Of a stretch of DNA of 64,000 bases, positions 47,947 through 58,085 are shown piece after piece. The stretch spans positions 1 through 64,000 of the forward strand of contig JAOZPP010000007.1 in the NCBI GenBank assembly GCA_029932675.1. The letters are read 5' to 3'. Under the pieces are notes generated by a model. The model made no database searches. It saw nothing but the letters and a program-made list of their open reading frames with translations, and was not told where the DNA came from. Every line of letters begins with the position of its first letter. Positions within the stretch are counted from its first letter, which is position 1. The DNA is from a bacterium. GTDB lineage: Bacteria > SM23-81 > DAOVCL01. A program made the position numbers and the translations under genes.

Positions 47947-49244
47947 GGCAAGAGTGAGATTATTCTCCCCACCGCTGCCTCCGATTGGGCCACCGAGCCC
48001 TGAATATTCTTTGGCCCTTGGGCACAGCCCACGATAAAGATCCCCTCCCTCGGTGTAGCCACAGAGGAAAATTCTGGATGCTCCTCAGCAAAGAATCCCG
48101 CATCGTCTTGGGCGATGTTAAACACCTTGGCTAAGTCCGCTGCATCTGCCCTGGGTTCAATTGCCGGGGCCAGAATCACCATATCTACTTCCAGACTACC
48201 TGCTTTCCCACTGGGTAAATTATATTTAACCCGCAGGTTCCCATTCTCCTTTGCCACCTCCACCACCTCAGCCCGGATGAGATCCCCTCCCATACCCTTC
48301 ACCTTCTCGGAGAACCTCTGGGCAGACTTCCCTGGAATACAGAAGTCAGTATAAAGCTGAGCCACCTCAACCGTAGGGAGCTTGGACTTTAAGTAGTGAA
48401 CGAACTTGAGCGCATACATACAACAGACTGCAGAGCAGTAACCCCTCTCCTTCCTCCCCACACAGTGGATGATGGCCACGGACTTTGGTGGATTTCCATT
48501 GGGGAGGAGGATCTCTCCCCCCGTTGGGCCATTGGAAGCAAAGAGCCTCTCAAATTCAAAGGCGGTGTAAACCCCGCCGACCTTCCCATACCCATATTGG
48601 GGGCTCCTCCGCGGATCGAAAAGGTCATATCCAGTGGCTACCACGATCGCCCCCACCTTAATCTCGAGCTCCTCATCCTGCTGATCAAAATCTATAGCCT
48701 CGAAGACGCAAGCTTCCTGACAGGCTTGGCAGGTCTTGTCCTCACCAGTAAAACGGAGGCAATGCTCCCGATCAATGGCAGGGACATTGGGCAACGCACC
48801 AGCACAGGGGATATAGATTGCCTTCCTCTCCCCTAACCCCTCCTCAAACTCATTCTTTAAGCTGACCGGGCAGGGGTCAAAGCAGGCACCACATCCGATG
48901 CAGGCCTCCAAGTCTACCCAGCGGGCGTTCCTCTTCACCGTTACCTTAAAATCGCCCAACCCCCCCTCAACTCTCACCACCTGGCTCAAGGTGAGGAGCT
49001 CAATCCTCTCAGCCTGGAGCGTCTCCTGTTGTTTTGGCGCTATCATACAGGTAGAACACTCCAAGTTAGTAAAAACCTCCTCAAACTTAATAACATTACC
49101 CCCTATGGAGGGGGACTTCTCCACCAAATAGACCTTCCGGCCAGCCTGGGCAAGCAACAGGCTGGCCTCAATCCCGGCGATCCCCGCTCCCACCACCAAC
49201 ACATCCTTACTCTGATTTGTGGCTTCCAACTTTTCACCCCTCAA
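47943..49244 (-). CDS. Short HdrA-like protein with CSTC motif, no C-terminal ferredoxin
   Basis: FTNLECSTCMIAPKQQE; internal ferredoxin CIGCGACFDPCP; ends SEAAVGRIISLLP. Confidence 0.85.
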   Translation of the reverse strand: MRGEKLEATNQSKDVLVVGAGIAGIEASLLLAQAGRKVYLVEKSPSIGGNVIKFEEVFTNLECSTCMIAPKQQETLQAERIELLTLSQVVRVEGGLGDFKVTVKRNARWVDLEACIGCGACFDPCPVSLKNEFEEGLGERKAIYIPCAGALPNVPAIDREHCLRFTGEDKTCQACQEACVFEAIDFDQQDEELEIKVGAIVVATGYDLFDPRRSPQYGYGKVGGVYTAFEFERLFASNGPTGGEILLPNGNPPKSVAIIHCVGRKERGYCSAVCCMYALKFVHYLKSKLPTVEVAQLYTDFCIPGKSAQRFSEKVKGMGGDLIRAEVVEVAKENGNLRVKYNLPSGKAGSLEVDMVILAPAIEPRADAADLAKVFNIAQDDAGFFAEEHPEFSSVATPREGIFIVGCAQGPKNIQGSVAQSEAAVGRIISLLP

Positions 49245-49669
49245 AGAGAAGTCTTTTCCTTAACCGGATTTGGCCCCAACCCCTTTATGTGCTCGGTGAA
49301 TTCAGTAACCACCTCCTTAAACCGGGGCCCCTCGGAGGCGGAGATCCAGGATAGCCTGAACCTCTCCGGCTCCAGGTCCAGGGTCTCCATAACCTTCCTC
49401 AAAAGGGCGAACCTCCGGCGCGCATAGTAGTTCCCCTTTTCATAATGGCAGTCACCTGGATGGCAACCAGCGACCAGGACACCATCTGCCCCGCGGAGAA
49501 AGGCGGTCACTATGAGCACTGGATCTACCCTGCTGGAGCACATCACCCTAATAGAGGATATGGCTGGGGGCATCTTCAGCTTGCTTGAACCGGCAAGGTC
49601 TGCCCCGGCATAGGAACACCAGTTACAGAGAAAGCCAACTATCTTGGGGTTGTATTCCTTATCCGCCAT
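49241..49669 (-). CDS. MvhD-type iron-sulfur protein
   Basis: IVGFLCNWCSYAGADLAG...GCHPGDCHY. Confidence 0.9.
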   Translation of the reverse strand: MADKEYNPKIVGFLCNWCSYAGADLAGSSKLKMPPAISSIRVMCSSRVDPVLIVTAFLRGADGVLVAGCHPGDCHYEKGNYYARRRFALLRKVMETLDLEPERFRLSWISASEGPRFKEVVTEFTEHIKGLGPNPVKEKTSL

Positions 49670-49690
49670 TTTAGACCAATTGCCTCATGG

Positions 49691-49915
49691 TTAGAACTGG
49701 ATCTGGGCCTTGAACTTGCCACCCCCTTCATCAGCACAGACGAGCAGGGTTTTGCCCGTCTTCTGACACCAGGCCTCTATATCCTTGGGAAACGAAGGGC
49801 AATCCGCCAATACCTCTAAGAGATCCCCCGGCGATAGCTCTTTGGCCTTCACTGCTACCTTCAATACCGGCTGGGGGCACTTCAACCCCAATACATCAAG
49901 CGTATGGGTAGCCAT
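49691..49915 (-). CDS. tusA: TusA-family sulfur carrier protein
   Basis: LDVLGLKCPQPVLKVAVKAKEL (CPxP motif). Confidence 0.9.
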   Translation of the reverse strand: MATHTLDVLGLKCPQPVLKVAVKAKELSPGDLLEVLADCPSFPKDIEAWCQKTGKTLLVCADEGGGKFKAQIQF

Positions 49916-49952
49916 CTTTCCTCCTTTTTAAAAAGGTGTTATTTTCAACCCA

Positions 49953-50312
49953 TTAGAACGAAAAGGTTATCGTCGCATCCTTGATCTCGTTCATAAAAGT
50001 GGTCGCTCCCACCACCTCTACCCCCTCCCGGAGGTCTTCTTCCTTCAAGCCCTTTGCCTCTAAGGCCAGCTCACAGAGATATATCTTGCCCCCTAAACTC
50101 CGCACACCATCATATAGCTCAATTAGGTCAGGCAAACCCTTAGCCTCCCTCATCTCCTCCATCTTCCCCTTCACCAGGGCAAGGGAGCCTCCGGGAGTGA
50201 AGAAAAGAACTACCTCATCCCCTGACGCCGCTGCCGCGGAGCCCAATATAAATGGAGGGAAGATCTTCCCCGGCTCCGCACTATTGCATACCATCGCTAC
50301 CTTAGCCATCAT
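49953..50312 (-). CDS. DsrE-family protein
   Basis: MAKVAMVCNSAEPGK...GDEVVLFFTPGGSLALVKG...GGKIYLCELALEAKGL. Confidence 0.8.
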   Translation of the reverse strand: MMAKVAMVCNSAEPGKIFPPFILGSAAAASGDEVVLFFTPGGSLALVKGKMEEMREAKGLPDLIELYDGVRSLGGKIYLCELALEAKGLKEEDLREGVEVVGATTFMNEIKDATITFSF

Positions 50313-50342
50313 CTACCTCCTTTAAGTAAAAATTGGGGGGAA

Positions 50343-52304
50343 CTACTTTATGGTAACCGCTTCGCTCATCCTGAACAACTGACTATCCTGGAGGTTGCGC
50401 TGCTGGGCAGCTCCGGATGGACAGGCCGCTACACAACTGCCACAACCCTCACAGAGCACCTCATTGACCACTGCTATCCGCTTGCCCTTTATGACCTCTA
50501 TCTCCCTTGCCTCGTAGGGACACAACGGCACACACAGTCCACAACCGCTACATATGTCCTCATTCACTGTAGCCACCGCTGGGTCATGGTGTAGTTGTTC
50601 TTGGCCAAACATCTCCAGGGCCTTCGAGGCAGCACCGGAGGCTTGAGCCACAGTATCGGGGATGTCCCGCGGCGCCTGGCCACATCCAGCAAGGAATATC
50701 CCTGGGGTAAGCGTCTCCACTGGCCGCAGTTTTGGATGGGCCTCAGTGAGGAACCCATTTGTATCCACCTGAATCTTCAACTTCCGGATTAGCTCCTCCA
50801 CCCCTGGGGAGGGGACGATGGCCATTCCGAGGACAACGAGGTCGCAGCTTACCTCCAAGGGCTTTCCGGAGAGGGTGTCTGCGGCCATAATAACAAGCTC
50901 TCCATTGTTCTCATAGATCTTCGAGACCTTGCCCCTTATGTAAGTTACATGATCCTCCTCCTGGGCCCGCTGGACGAACTCCTCGTATCCCTTGCCATCC
51001 GAACGGATATCGATATAGAAGACGATGGCCTCTCCATCAGGCACCCGGTGTTTGTAGAGCATAGCATGCTTAGTAAGATACATACAGCAGACCTTTGAAC
51101 AGTAAGGCTTATGGAGTTCCGGGTCTCGTGAGCCAACACAGGAGATGAAAGCTACCCTCTTGGGAACCTTGCCATCGGAGGGGCGCCGCACCACCCCTTG
51201 GGTCGGTCCCGAGGCGGAAAGCAACCTCTCAAATTGCAGCCCATTAATCACATCCTGATACCTCCCCCCCCCATACTCCCCTATGTTCTCCATCCCATAA
51301 AGGTCATAGCCAGTGGCCACCACTATAGCCCCTACCTCCTCCTCGATGATCTCCTCCTGCTGTTCATAATCTATCGCCCCCGTGGGACAGAGCTTCTCAC
51401 AAATGCGGCACTTCCCGGTTTGGAACCAGAGGCAATGCGCGGCATCGATCACTGGTTTGGCAGGAACAGCCTGCGGGAAGGGGATGTAGATGGCCTTCCT
51501 CTTGGCCAGCCCCTCCTCGAACTCGGAGGGAACCTCCACCGGGCACTTCTCCATACATATCCCACAGCCAATGCACTTGTCGAAGTCCACCCACCTCTTC
51601 TTTTTCCTTATCCTTACCTTGAAGTTGCCCACATATCCGGATACTTCCTCAACTTCAGAGTAGGTGTATAGCCTGATCTGCGGATGGTGACCGACCTCGA
51701 CCATCTTAGGGGTGAGTATACACTGGGAGCAGTCCAGGGTGGGGAAGGTCTCCGATAGCTGGATCATATGTCCACCAATGGAGGGCTGCTTTTCCACCAG
51801 GATCACCTCATATCCCGCGTTGGCCGTATCCAGCGCCGCCTGGATCCCAGCAATCCCCCCCCCGATGACCAAAGCCCGCTTGGTTATTGGTATAGCTATG
51901 GGAGTAAGCTCCTCATTCAGTTTGACCTTTTCGATGACCGTCTTCACGATCTTAATCGCCTTCACGGTGGCCTCGGCCCGATCGGAGTGAACCCAACTGC
52001 AATGCTCCCTGATATTGGCTATCTCACATCGATAAGGGTTTATCCCCACCCGGGCAACTGTATTCCTAAAGGTTACCTCATGCAAGGTAGGTGAACAGGA
52101 GGCGACAACCACACCATTAAGGCTCTTCTTCCTTATCCGCTCCTGGATCATCCCCTGACCGGGGTCTGAGCACATGTAGATGTAGTCCTCAGCATGAACG
52201 ACACCTGGATAATCCTTTATCGCCGCAACCACCGCCTTCACATCCACCGTGGTGGCGATGTTTATCCCACAATGGCAGACAAATACACCTATCCTATTCT
52301 CCAT
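50343..52304 (-). CDS. hdrA: HdrA
   Basis: FPTLDCSQCILTPKMVEVGHHP; complete HdrA architecture; followed by hdrB and hdrC. Confidence 0.93.
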   Translation of the reverse strand: MENRIGVFVCHCGINIATTVDVKAVVAAIKDYPGVVHAEDYIYMCSDPGQGMIQERIRKKSLNGVVVASCSPTLHEVTFRNTVARVGINPYRCEIANIREHCSWVHSDRAEATVKAIKIVKTVIEKVKLNEELTPIAIPITKRALVIGGGIAGIQAALDTANAGYEVILVEKQPSIGGHMIQLSETFPTLDCSQCILTPKMVEVGHHPQIRLYTYSEVEEVSGYVGNFKVRIRKKKRWVDFDKCIGCGICMEKCPVEVPSEFEEGLAKRKAIYIPFPQAVPAKPVIDAAHCLWFQTGKCRICEKLCPTGAIDYEQQEEIIEEEVGAIVVATGYDLYGMENIGEYGGGRYQDVINGLQFERLLSASGPTQGVVRRPSDGKVPKRVAFISCVGSRDPELHKPYCSKVCCMYLTKHAMLYKHRVPDGEAIVFYIDIRSDGKGYEEFVQRAQEEDHVTYIRGKVSKIYENNGELVIMAADTLSGKPLEVSCDLVVLGMAIVPSPGVEELIRKLKIQVDTNGFLTEAHPKLRPVETLTPGIFLAGCGQAPRDIPDTVAQASGAASKALEMFGQEQLHHDPAVATVNEDICSGCGLCVPLCPYEAREIEVIKGKRIAVVNEVLCEGCGSCVAACPSGAAQQRNLQDSQLFRMSEAVTIK

Positions 52305-53160
52305 AGATTAGCTCACTGGGATTAAAAAGGTTGAGCTCGAACCCTAAATCCTCCCTCCCTACCCCCAGTGCTGCGCCCAGGATTTGGGTAAAGTAAACAA
52401 CTGGCATCTCCTCAAAATCCGTCCATTTCCCCTTCACATCCTTCTGTCTGGTCTCCAGGTTGAATTGGCATAAGGGGCAACTGGTGGCCAGGATGTTGGC
52501 ACCAATGCTGCGGGCTAGGTTGATCATCTTACGGGTCCTCTCCGCCACCAGGTCCACCTGGTCTACGGTCTGGTAGGCTCCACAGCACTCATTCCGGTAA
52601 GGGAAATCAACGGTCTGGACACCTAACGATTCAAATAGATCTTCAAAAACGCTCGGATTCTCAGGGTCATCAATGGCCGCTTCACCTGGCCTGAGCAACA
52701 GGCATCCATAGTAGGGAGCAACCTTTAACCCTGCGAGCTTCCTCTTCACCTTCTTAGCGATTTGGTCAAATCCTATCTCATCCCTCAGAAATCCTAAGAT
52801 ATGCAATACCTCCACATCCCCCTCATAATCCCTCTCCCGATACATAAACTCGTTCATCTTTTCACTGGCCTCTTTGTCCTCCCTAAAGAAGAGGTTTGCC
52901 TGTTTTAACGTATTGTAACACATGGAGCACAGGGTAAGGACCTTTGAACCATCCTCCTCCCTTACCCTAATCAGATTCCTCACTGGAGCCAATTTGTGCA
53001 TTAGGTCATCAGAGGCAAGAGAATAAACCGTGCCACAACAGTTCCATCGTTTCAGCTCAACGAGCTCAACATTGAGTACCTTGAGGGCGGCGATAGCGGA
53101 ATCCTCGAAGTTCTTCGCCGTGGTCTTCAGTGTACATCCTGGATAATATGGTATCCTCAT
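52294..53160 (-). CDS. hdrB: HdrB
   Basis: YYPGCTLKTTAKNFEDSA, CCGTVYS, CCGAYQT, SCPLCQFNL. Confidence 0.92.
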   Translation of the reverse strand: MRIPYYPGCTLKTTAKNFEDSAIAALKVLNVELVELKRWNCCGTVYSLASDDLMHKLAPVRNLIRVREEDGSKVLTLCSMCYNTLKQANLFFREDKEASEKMNEFMYRERDYEGDVEVLHILGFLRDEIGFDQIAKKVKRKLAGLKVAPYYGCLLLRPGEAAIDDPENPSVFEDLFESLGVQTVDFPYRNECCGAYQTVDQVDLVAERTRKMINLARSIGANILATSCPLCQFNLETRQKDVKGKWTDFEEMPVVYFTQILGAALGVGREDLGFELNLFNPSELIYGE

Positions 53161-53161
53161 C

Positions 53162-53539
53162 TTATGCCGTCTGCTTTCTGAAATTTCCCACTAAGGCAAT
53201 CGGCGGCAATTCGTTGATCTCCCCTTGGGCTACCTTCTTTATATCTATGTGATCGACATTCCTCCGGAGGTGGATCTGTCTCAGAGCCTCCATTATTTTG
53301 GCCAAATCGATCCCCCGGGGACATCTCACCGTGCAGGTGAAGCAACTTGCACATATCCATATCGTCTTGGAATTTAGTGCATCATCCACTCGCTTGGTCT
53401 GCACCAACCTGATTACTTCATTGGGAAGTATGTCCATCTGCCACACGCTTGGACAGCCACCAGAACATTTCCCGCATTGATAGCAGCCATAAAGGTTTTG
53501 TCCGGAAAGCTCGGCAACCTTATCGATTAGCTCCTGCAT
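53162..53539 (-). CDS. hdrC: HdrC
   Basis: CYQCGKCSGGCP, CASCFTCTVRCP. Confidence 0.92.
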   Translation of the reverse strand: MQELIDKVAELSGQNLYGCYQCGKCSGGCPSVWQMDILPNEVIRLVQTKRVDDALNSKTIWICASCFTCTVRCPRGIDLAKIMEALRQIHLRRNVDHIDIKKVAQGEINELPPIALVGNFRKQTA

Positions 53540-53577
53540 AGTTCCTCACTAAATAAATTGACCCTTCAAATCCCTCA

Positions 53578-54633
53578 TTACCTCAATGCCTCCCAAACAA
53601 GGTCAAGGAGATTCACAACCTTGAGCTTGCCACCACCCCTTTGGGCTGCATTCCCAATATTAAACTCACAGGTTGGGCAAAGTGTGGCCAGGATATCTAC
53701 CCCTCTTCCCAAGGCTTGATCCATCCTCCTCTCCGCAAGCCTTTCCGCAAGTGGACCGTCAGAGACAAGCAGTCCACCACCACCACCACAACATTCTGCC
53801 CCTTTGCCCTTGGTGGGAAGCTCTATTAAATCTACACCAATCTGTTTTAATATTTCCCTGGGCTCATCAACCATACCCATCCCTCTGGCCAAGTTACAGG
53901 GATCATGATAGGTTGCCTTCAATCCAAGCTTCTTGGGATTATAATAAGGCAGCCTCTTGGCAACCTCCTCAATTATATACTTGGGCTTGAGGTCGGGATA
54001 GTTCTTCCCAATGAAAAAGGCGCAGGTCGTGCACATACAGATAAATTCTTTGTAGGGAAACTTTTTGCGAAATTTGTCCTGCTGAGCCTTGAGTTCGTCC
54101 TTATACCCTAAGACCCCAAAGGGCATACCACAACAGGTCTCATCCACCACTTTTGGCTTTATACCAAGTCTCCTTAAGATCTCCAGGTATCTTTTCGCAT
54201 CATCAGCCCTCTCCAAGAAGCGACATCCCAGCAGGACTGGGGTCTCTCCCCCCTGGATGGGGGGATGGATCTCTCTCCCAAAGATGTTCCCCGTGCGTTT
54301 GATCTTATCCAAGAGGTCCAGATGAGCATCGTACTTAAAACCGGCATTAACAAGGTCTGCCCGGGCCGCGGTGAGGATATCGGGGATGGAGACATTTGCC
54401 GAACAACGTTCCACACAATCCCGACAGAAGGAACACTGAAAGATCTTATCCGCCAAATATTTTGTTGGCTCAACCTCACCGGAGAGCAACCCATAGGCCA
54501 ACACAGCTTTTCCCCTGGGCCCATCCGCTTCCCAGCTTAGCTGTTTGAATACAGGGCAACCCTCAAAGCAGTAAGCACACCTTATGCAGATATTAAGCTC
54601 ATTTTCCCATTCCTTCAAATATTTTGTCTTCAT
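53578..54633 (-). CDS. HdrD/GlcF-like Fe-S protein with CCG domains
   Basis: CIRCAYCFEGCP, CSFCRDCVERC, CCGMPFG, CCGGGGG. Confidence 0.87.
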   Translation of the reverse strand: MKTKYLKEWENELNICIRCAYCFEGCPVFKQLSWEADGPRGKAVLAYGLLSGEVEPTKYLADKIFQCSFCRDCVERCSANVSIPDILTAARADLVNAGFKYDAHLDLLDKIKRTGNIFGREIHPPIQGGETPVLLGCRFLERADDAKRYLEILRRLGIKPKVVDETCCGMPFGVLGYKDELKAQQDKFRKKFPYKEFICMCTTCAFFIGKNYPDLKPKYIIEEVAKRLPYYNPKKLGLKATYHDPCNLARGMGMVDEPREILKQIGVDLIELPTKGKGAECCGGGGGLLVSDGPLAERLAERRMDQALGRGVDILATLCPTCEFNIGNAAQRGGGKLKVVNLLDLVWEALR

Positions 54634-54654
54634 CTTCCCTCTCTCGAGGAGAAA

Positions 54655-56529
54655 TCAAGCTTGGAACTTATCTGGAGCTATATAGTCTCCATATCTCCCC
54701 TTCGCCTCAAGCAACCTCTGCCTCTCTTCCTCTAAGACTTGGAAGAGCAGGGGAGGTGGATCGGAGACAGTAGTCTCGTAAATCTCCTTAATCCTATCGA
54801 TCTTGGCCAAGTTCTCGGGTATCCTGAGGGTGAACTGAGCTCTATAGTCCACCTCCGAATACTCCTTATGCAGCACTTCCTTAAATAACCGTTTCAGGTC
54901 CTCATATTTGGGTAGGTAACCAACTGGTGTCTTCAGAGCATCAATATCTTTATGCACCCTCAGTTCCATCCATTTAAGCCAGACCTTCTTATCGGTCTTT
55001 TCATTCATAAAATTCCCCTCTTTGTCCTTGAGGAAGTAGTTCACCCCAAAGATGAGTGGGGGATTGCGAAGCGATTTACCGAATTCCAAGTTCATCTCGA
55101 TGTATTTCTCTATAGGAACGGAGAGGAAGTCGAGGTTGGACATAGGGTTAAATTTCCTCACCCCCTCTTTGCCCAGGGTAGCGGCTGTGGTCTCCGACTC
55201 CAACGATGCCCCCTTAGTAATTATCCCATGTGCCCAATCAAAGGCCTGAGCCACTGGCACCCAGGTATCTGAATCCCGTCCACCATAGATTATCCCCCCC
55301 AACTCCACCCCTTTTGGTTCATTGAGCATGGGATCTAAATTCTCTAATCTCCTTAAATCTATTGTAAACCTGGCGTTCTTATGCGAAGGTGGTATCTCAT
55401 TCCCTTCAGCATCTTTCTTCCCCCGGAACCACTCCCCGGAGTGATTTTGCCCTCTATCTGGGATTTCCTCCCCCATTCCAATCCAATAGGGCCTGTTGTC
55501 TACCCCAATGAGCACATTAGAGAATATGATCTCATTGGGACTATGGAGCACTTTCCATATTATGGGGTCGTCCTTGGCGTTGACACCCATTATTATCCCA
55601 AACATTCCTGACTCCACATTAACTGCATAGGCCTTGCCATCCCTTTTTCTAATATAGGCTATGTCATCTCCAACGATGGTCTCACCAGGGATCAAGGCAG
55701 TAGAGGTTTTCCCACAAAGGGAAGGGAACGCGCCACTAAAATATGTAACCCTCCCCTTTGGGCCGTGAACCCCCATAATGAGCATATGCTCGGTCAACCA
55801 GCCCTCTCTTGAGGCCCTGTTTATGGCCAGCCGCATTGCCAATTTCTTCAGTCCAATGGTATTGCCCCCATACTGGGTATTGGCACAATATACAGTGTCC
55901 TGCTCCAAGTCGATGTATACCCTCCGCTTATCGATATTTACGCTTGTCTTCCTTTCATCCAACTCCCCGGCACTGTGCACAAACTTGAAGAACCGAGCAG
56001 ATCTACCCTGTCTCTTAAACTCCTCATACCCCCACCTATATAACAGGTCCTCACTGTGGGCCACATAAGCGGAATCGGTGAGTTGCACACACGGTATGGA
56101 GAACTCTGAATTGGTGGGGCCAAGGCAGAAGAACCTAACATAAAGCTCGTGGCCCTGCATGATATTCTCCATAATCTGGTGGATCTCCTTTAGCCCTTCG
56201 GCTCTATCTATCGCATTGAGATTAGAGCCCAAATCAACTCCCTTTGGTAAAAGGAACTTGGTACGCGGTTTATCCCTTGCCTGGTCATAATACCCATCGA
56301 AATGGACGGTCCACCCCTCAACAGCAAGCCTCTTCTCCTCTCCATTTCTTATTGCCGCTTCCCTAATGTAGCGGATGTCCTCCGGTGAATCGGTGGAGAC
56401 AAATACCTTCTCAGGGTTGCACAGCCCCACATACTGGGCAACGAACTTATGGAGTTGGGGATTATCTATTCCTAAAAGTTTCTGATAACCTTCCTCCCCC
56501 AATTTTTTCCTCAGCATCTCACTGTCCAT
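54655..56529 (-). CDS. pckG: Phosphoenolpyruvate carboxykinase (GTP)
   Basis: FPSLCGKTSTALIPGETIVGDDIAYIRKRDGKAYAVNVE; GTP-PEPCK architecture. Confidence 0.93.
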   Translation of the reverse strand: MDSEMLRKKLGEEGYQKLLGIDNPQLHKFVAQYVGLCNPEKVFVSTDSPEDIRYIREAAIRNGEEKRLAVEGWTVHFDGYYDQARDKPRTKFLLPKGVDLGSNLNAIDRAEGLKEIHQIMENIMQGHELYVRFFCLGPTNSEFSIPCVQLTDSAYVAHSEDLLYRWGYEEFKRQGRSARFFKFVHSAGELDERKTSVNIDKRRVYIDLEQDTVYCANTQYGGNTIGLKKLAMRLAINRASREGWLTEHMLIMGVHGPKGRVTYFSGAFPSLCGKTSTALIPGETIVGDDIAYIRKRDGKAYAVNVESGMFGIIMGVNAKDDPIIWKVLHSPNEIIFSNVLIGVDNRPYWIGMGEEIPDRGQNHSGEWFRGKKDAEGNEIPPSHKNARFTIDLRRLENLDPMLNEPKGVELGGIIYGGRDSDTWVPVAQAFDWAHGIITKGASLESETTAATLGKEGVRKFNPMSNLDFLSVPIEKYIEMNLEFGKSLRNPPLIFGVNYFLKDKEGNFMNEKTDKKVWLKWMELRVHKDIDALKTPVGYLPKYEDLKRLFKEVLHKEYSEVDYRAQFTLRIPENLAKIDRIKEIYETTVSDPPPLLFQVLEEERQRLLEAKGRYGDYIAPDKFQA

Positions 56530-56639
56530 GTTATTCTCCTCAAATTAGGATAAGCATCCAACCTTTAACGAATTCCCAGACAGTTCTATAATTTTAACCT
56601 CAACATATACCTCTTCTGCATTCCCAGGAATTAATCGCC

Positions 56640-58085
56640 TTAACCCCTCACTAAGTATCTCAGCTTTGTCGCCGTTACCCAATCATCTGGGGCATCCTGT
56701 AATTTATGGGGGTTCAGGATGTTGTTCGGGTCAAGGGCTTTCTTAATCGCCCTCATCACAGGAAGAAGATCATTCCTTGCCTTCTTCCAGGAAGGCGCCT
56801 TAGAAAGGGCGATTCCATGTTCGCCGGATGTGACCCCACCTATTTTGTCCACATAGTCGTAGAGCTCCTCCACTACCCTTCTTGCATCTTCCCATTGCTC
56901 CTTCTTCCGCACATCCATCATTATCTTCGTATGGATGACCCCCGATCCACAATGGCCATATACGGACATTATCACATTGTTCCGTTCAGCGATCTCATGG
57001 ATCTTCTCCGCGCACTCCGCTACCTTAGAATTAGGAACAGCCATATCATCAGCTAAATCAGTGCAAATTATCCCTTCTTTATATCTGGATAAGGAGGCGA
57101 AGAGCTTCTTCCTTCCGGTGTATATCCTGGTCCGCTCCTTGGCATCATAACTCATTTGGATCCCGAAGCCATTGTGTTTCTCACAGATCCTCTTCATCCC
57201 CTCCATCTCATAATCCACCGCCTCCTTAACCTTGCCATCAGCTTCGAAAAGTATGATTGCCGCCACATCAGGCAAACCCAAGCTCAGGTTTTTGTTCACC
57301 GCAGTTATGCCAATGTTGTCCATCAGCTCAAGCATCGAGGGCGAGGACCCGCTGGCCATTATTTCTGATATCGTCTCCCCAGCCTCCTCCAGCTTGTTGA
57401 AATTGGCAATCCCAAGGCACCTGAACTTCGGCAAGGGAACAACTTTTAGGGTCGCCTCCACCACTATACCCAAGGTGCCTTCAGAGCCAACCATAAGCTT
57501 CTCCAGTTGATATCCCGCCGTGGATACCCGGGTGTTTGCCCCCAAGTTAACTAGATCCCCATTCGCCAATACGACCTTCATCCCTAAGACTGAGTCCCTT
57601 GTCGCTCCGTATTTCACTGATCTTAAACCACTTGTGTTAGCTCCGATCTCCCCACCAATAGTGGCTATCCTGGAGGAGGCCGGTGCCGGCGGCCAAAAGA
57701 AGCCATAGGGTTTAAGGGCCCGGTTCAGATCATCATCAACCACGCCAGGCTCAACCCTGCAGAGCACATCTTGCAGCCTGATCTCCAAGATGCGGTTCAT
57801 CTGTTTCATATCCAACACGATCCCACCATCTATTGGAGTAGTATGGCCAGAGGTACTGGAACCCGCCCCTCTGGGAATGACCGGGATCAACTCTGCATTG
57901 GCATATCTCATAATCCTCTGCACTTCTTCAATAGTCTTCGGCCTTACCACAACCCAGGGCAATGCCTCGTGCACAGATGCATCAGAACCATAGACATAGA
58001 GATCAGCGGGATTATCCCTAATGTTTTCCTCACTGACGATCTTCTTTAGGTCCTTAATAAGCGCCTCTTTCATTTTTTCCCCCAA
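56640..58085 (-). CDS. FAD-linked oxidase, GlcD/D-lactate dehydrogenase-like
   Basis: VIPRGAGSSTSGHTTPIDGGIVLDM...GGVTSGEHGIALSKAPS. Confidence 0.9.
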   Translation of the reverse strand: MGEKMKEALIKDLKKIVSEENIRDNPADLYVYGSDASVHEALPWVVVRPKTIEEVQRIMRYANAELIPVIPRGAGSSTSGHTTPIDGGIVLDMKQMNRILEIRLQDVLCRVEPGVVDDDLNRALKPYGFFWPPAPASSRIATIGGEIGANTSGLRSVKYGATRDSVLGMKVVLANGDLVNLGANTRVSTAGYQLEKLMVGSEGTLGIVVEATLKVVPLPKFRCLGIANFNKLEEAGETISEIMASGSSPSMLELMDNIGITAVNKNLSLGLPDVAAIILFEADGKVKEAVDYEMEGMKRICEKHNGFGIQMSYDAKERTRIYTGRKKLFASLSRYKEGIICTDLADDMAVPNSKVAECAEKIHEIAERNNVIMSVYGHCGSGVIHTKIMMDVRKKEQWEDARRVVEELYDYVDKIGGVTSGEHGIALSKAPSWKKARNDLLPVMRAIKKALDPNNILNPHKLQDAPDDWVTATKLRYLVRG

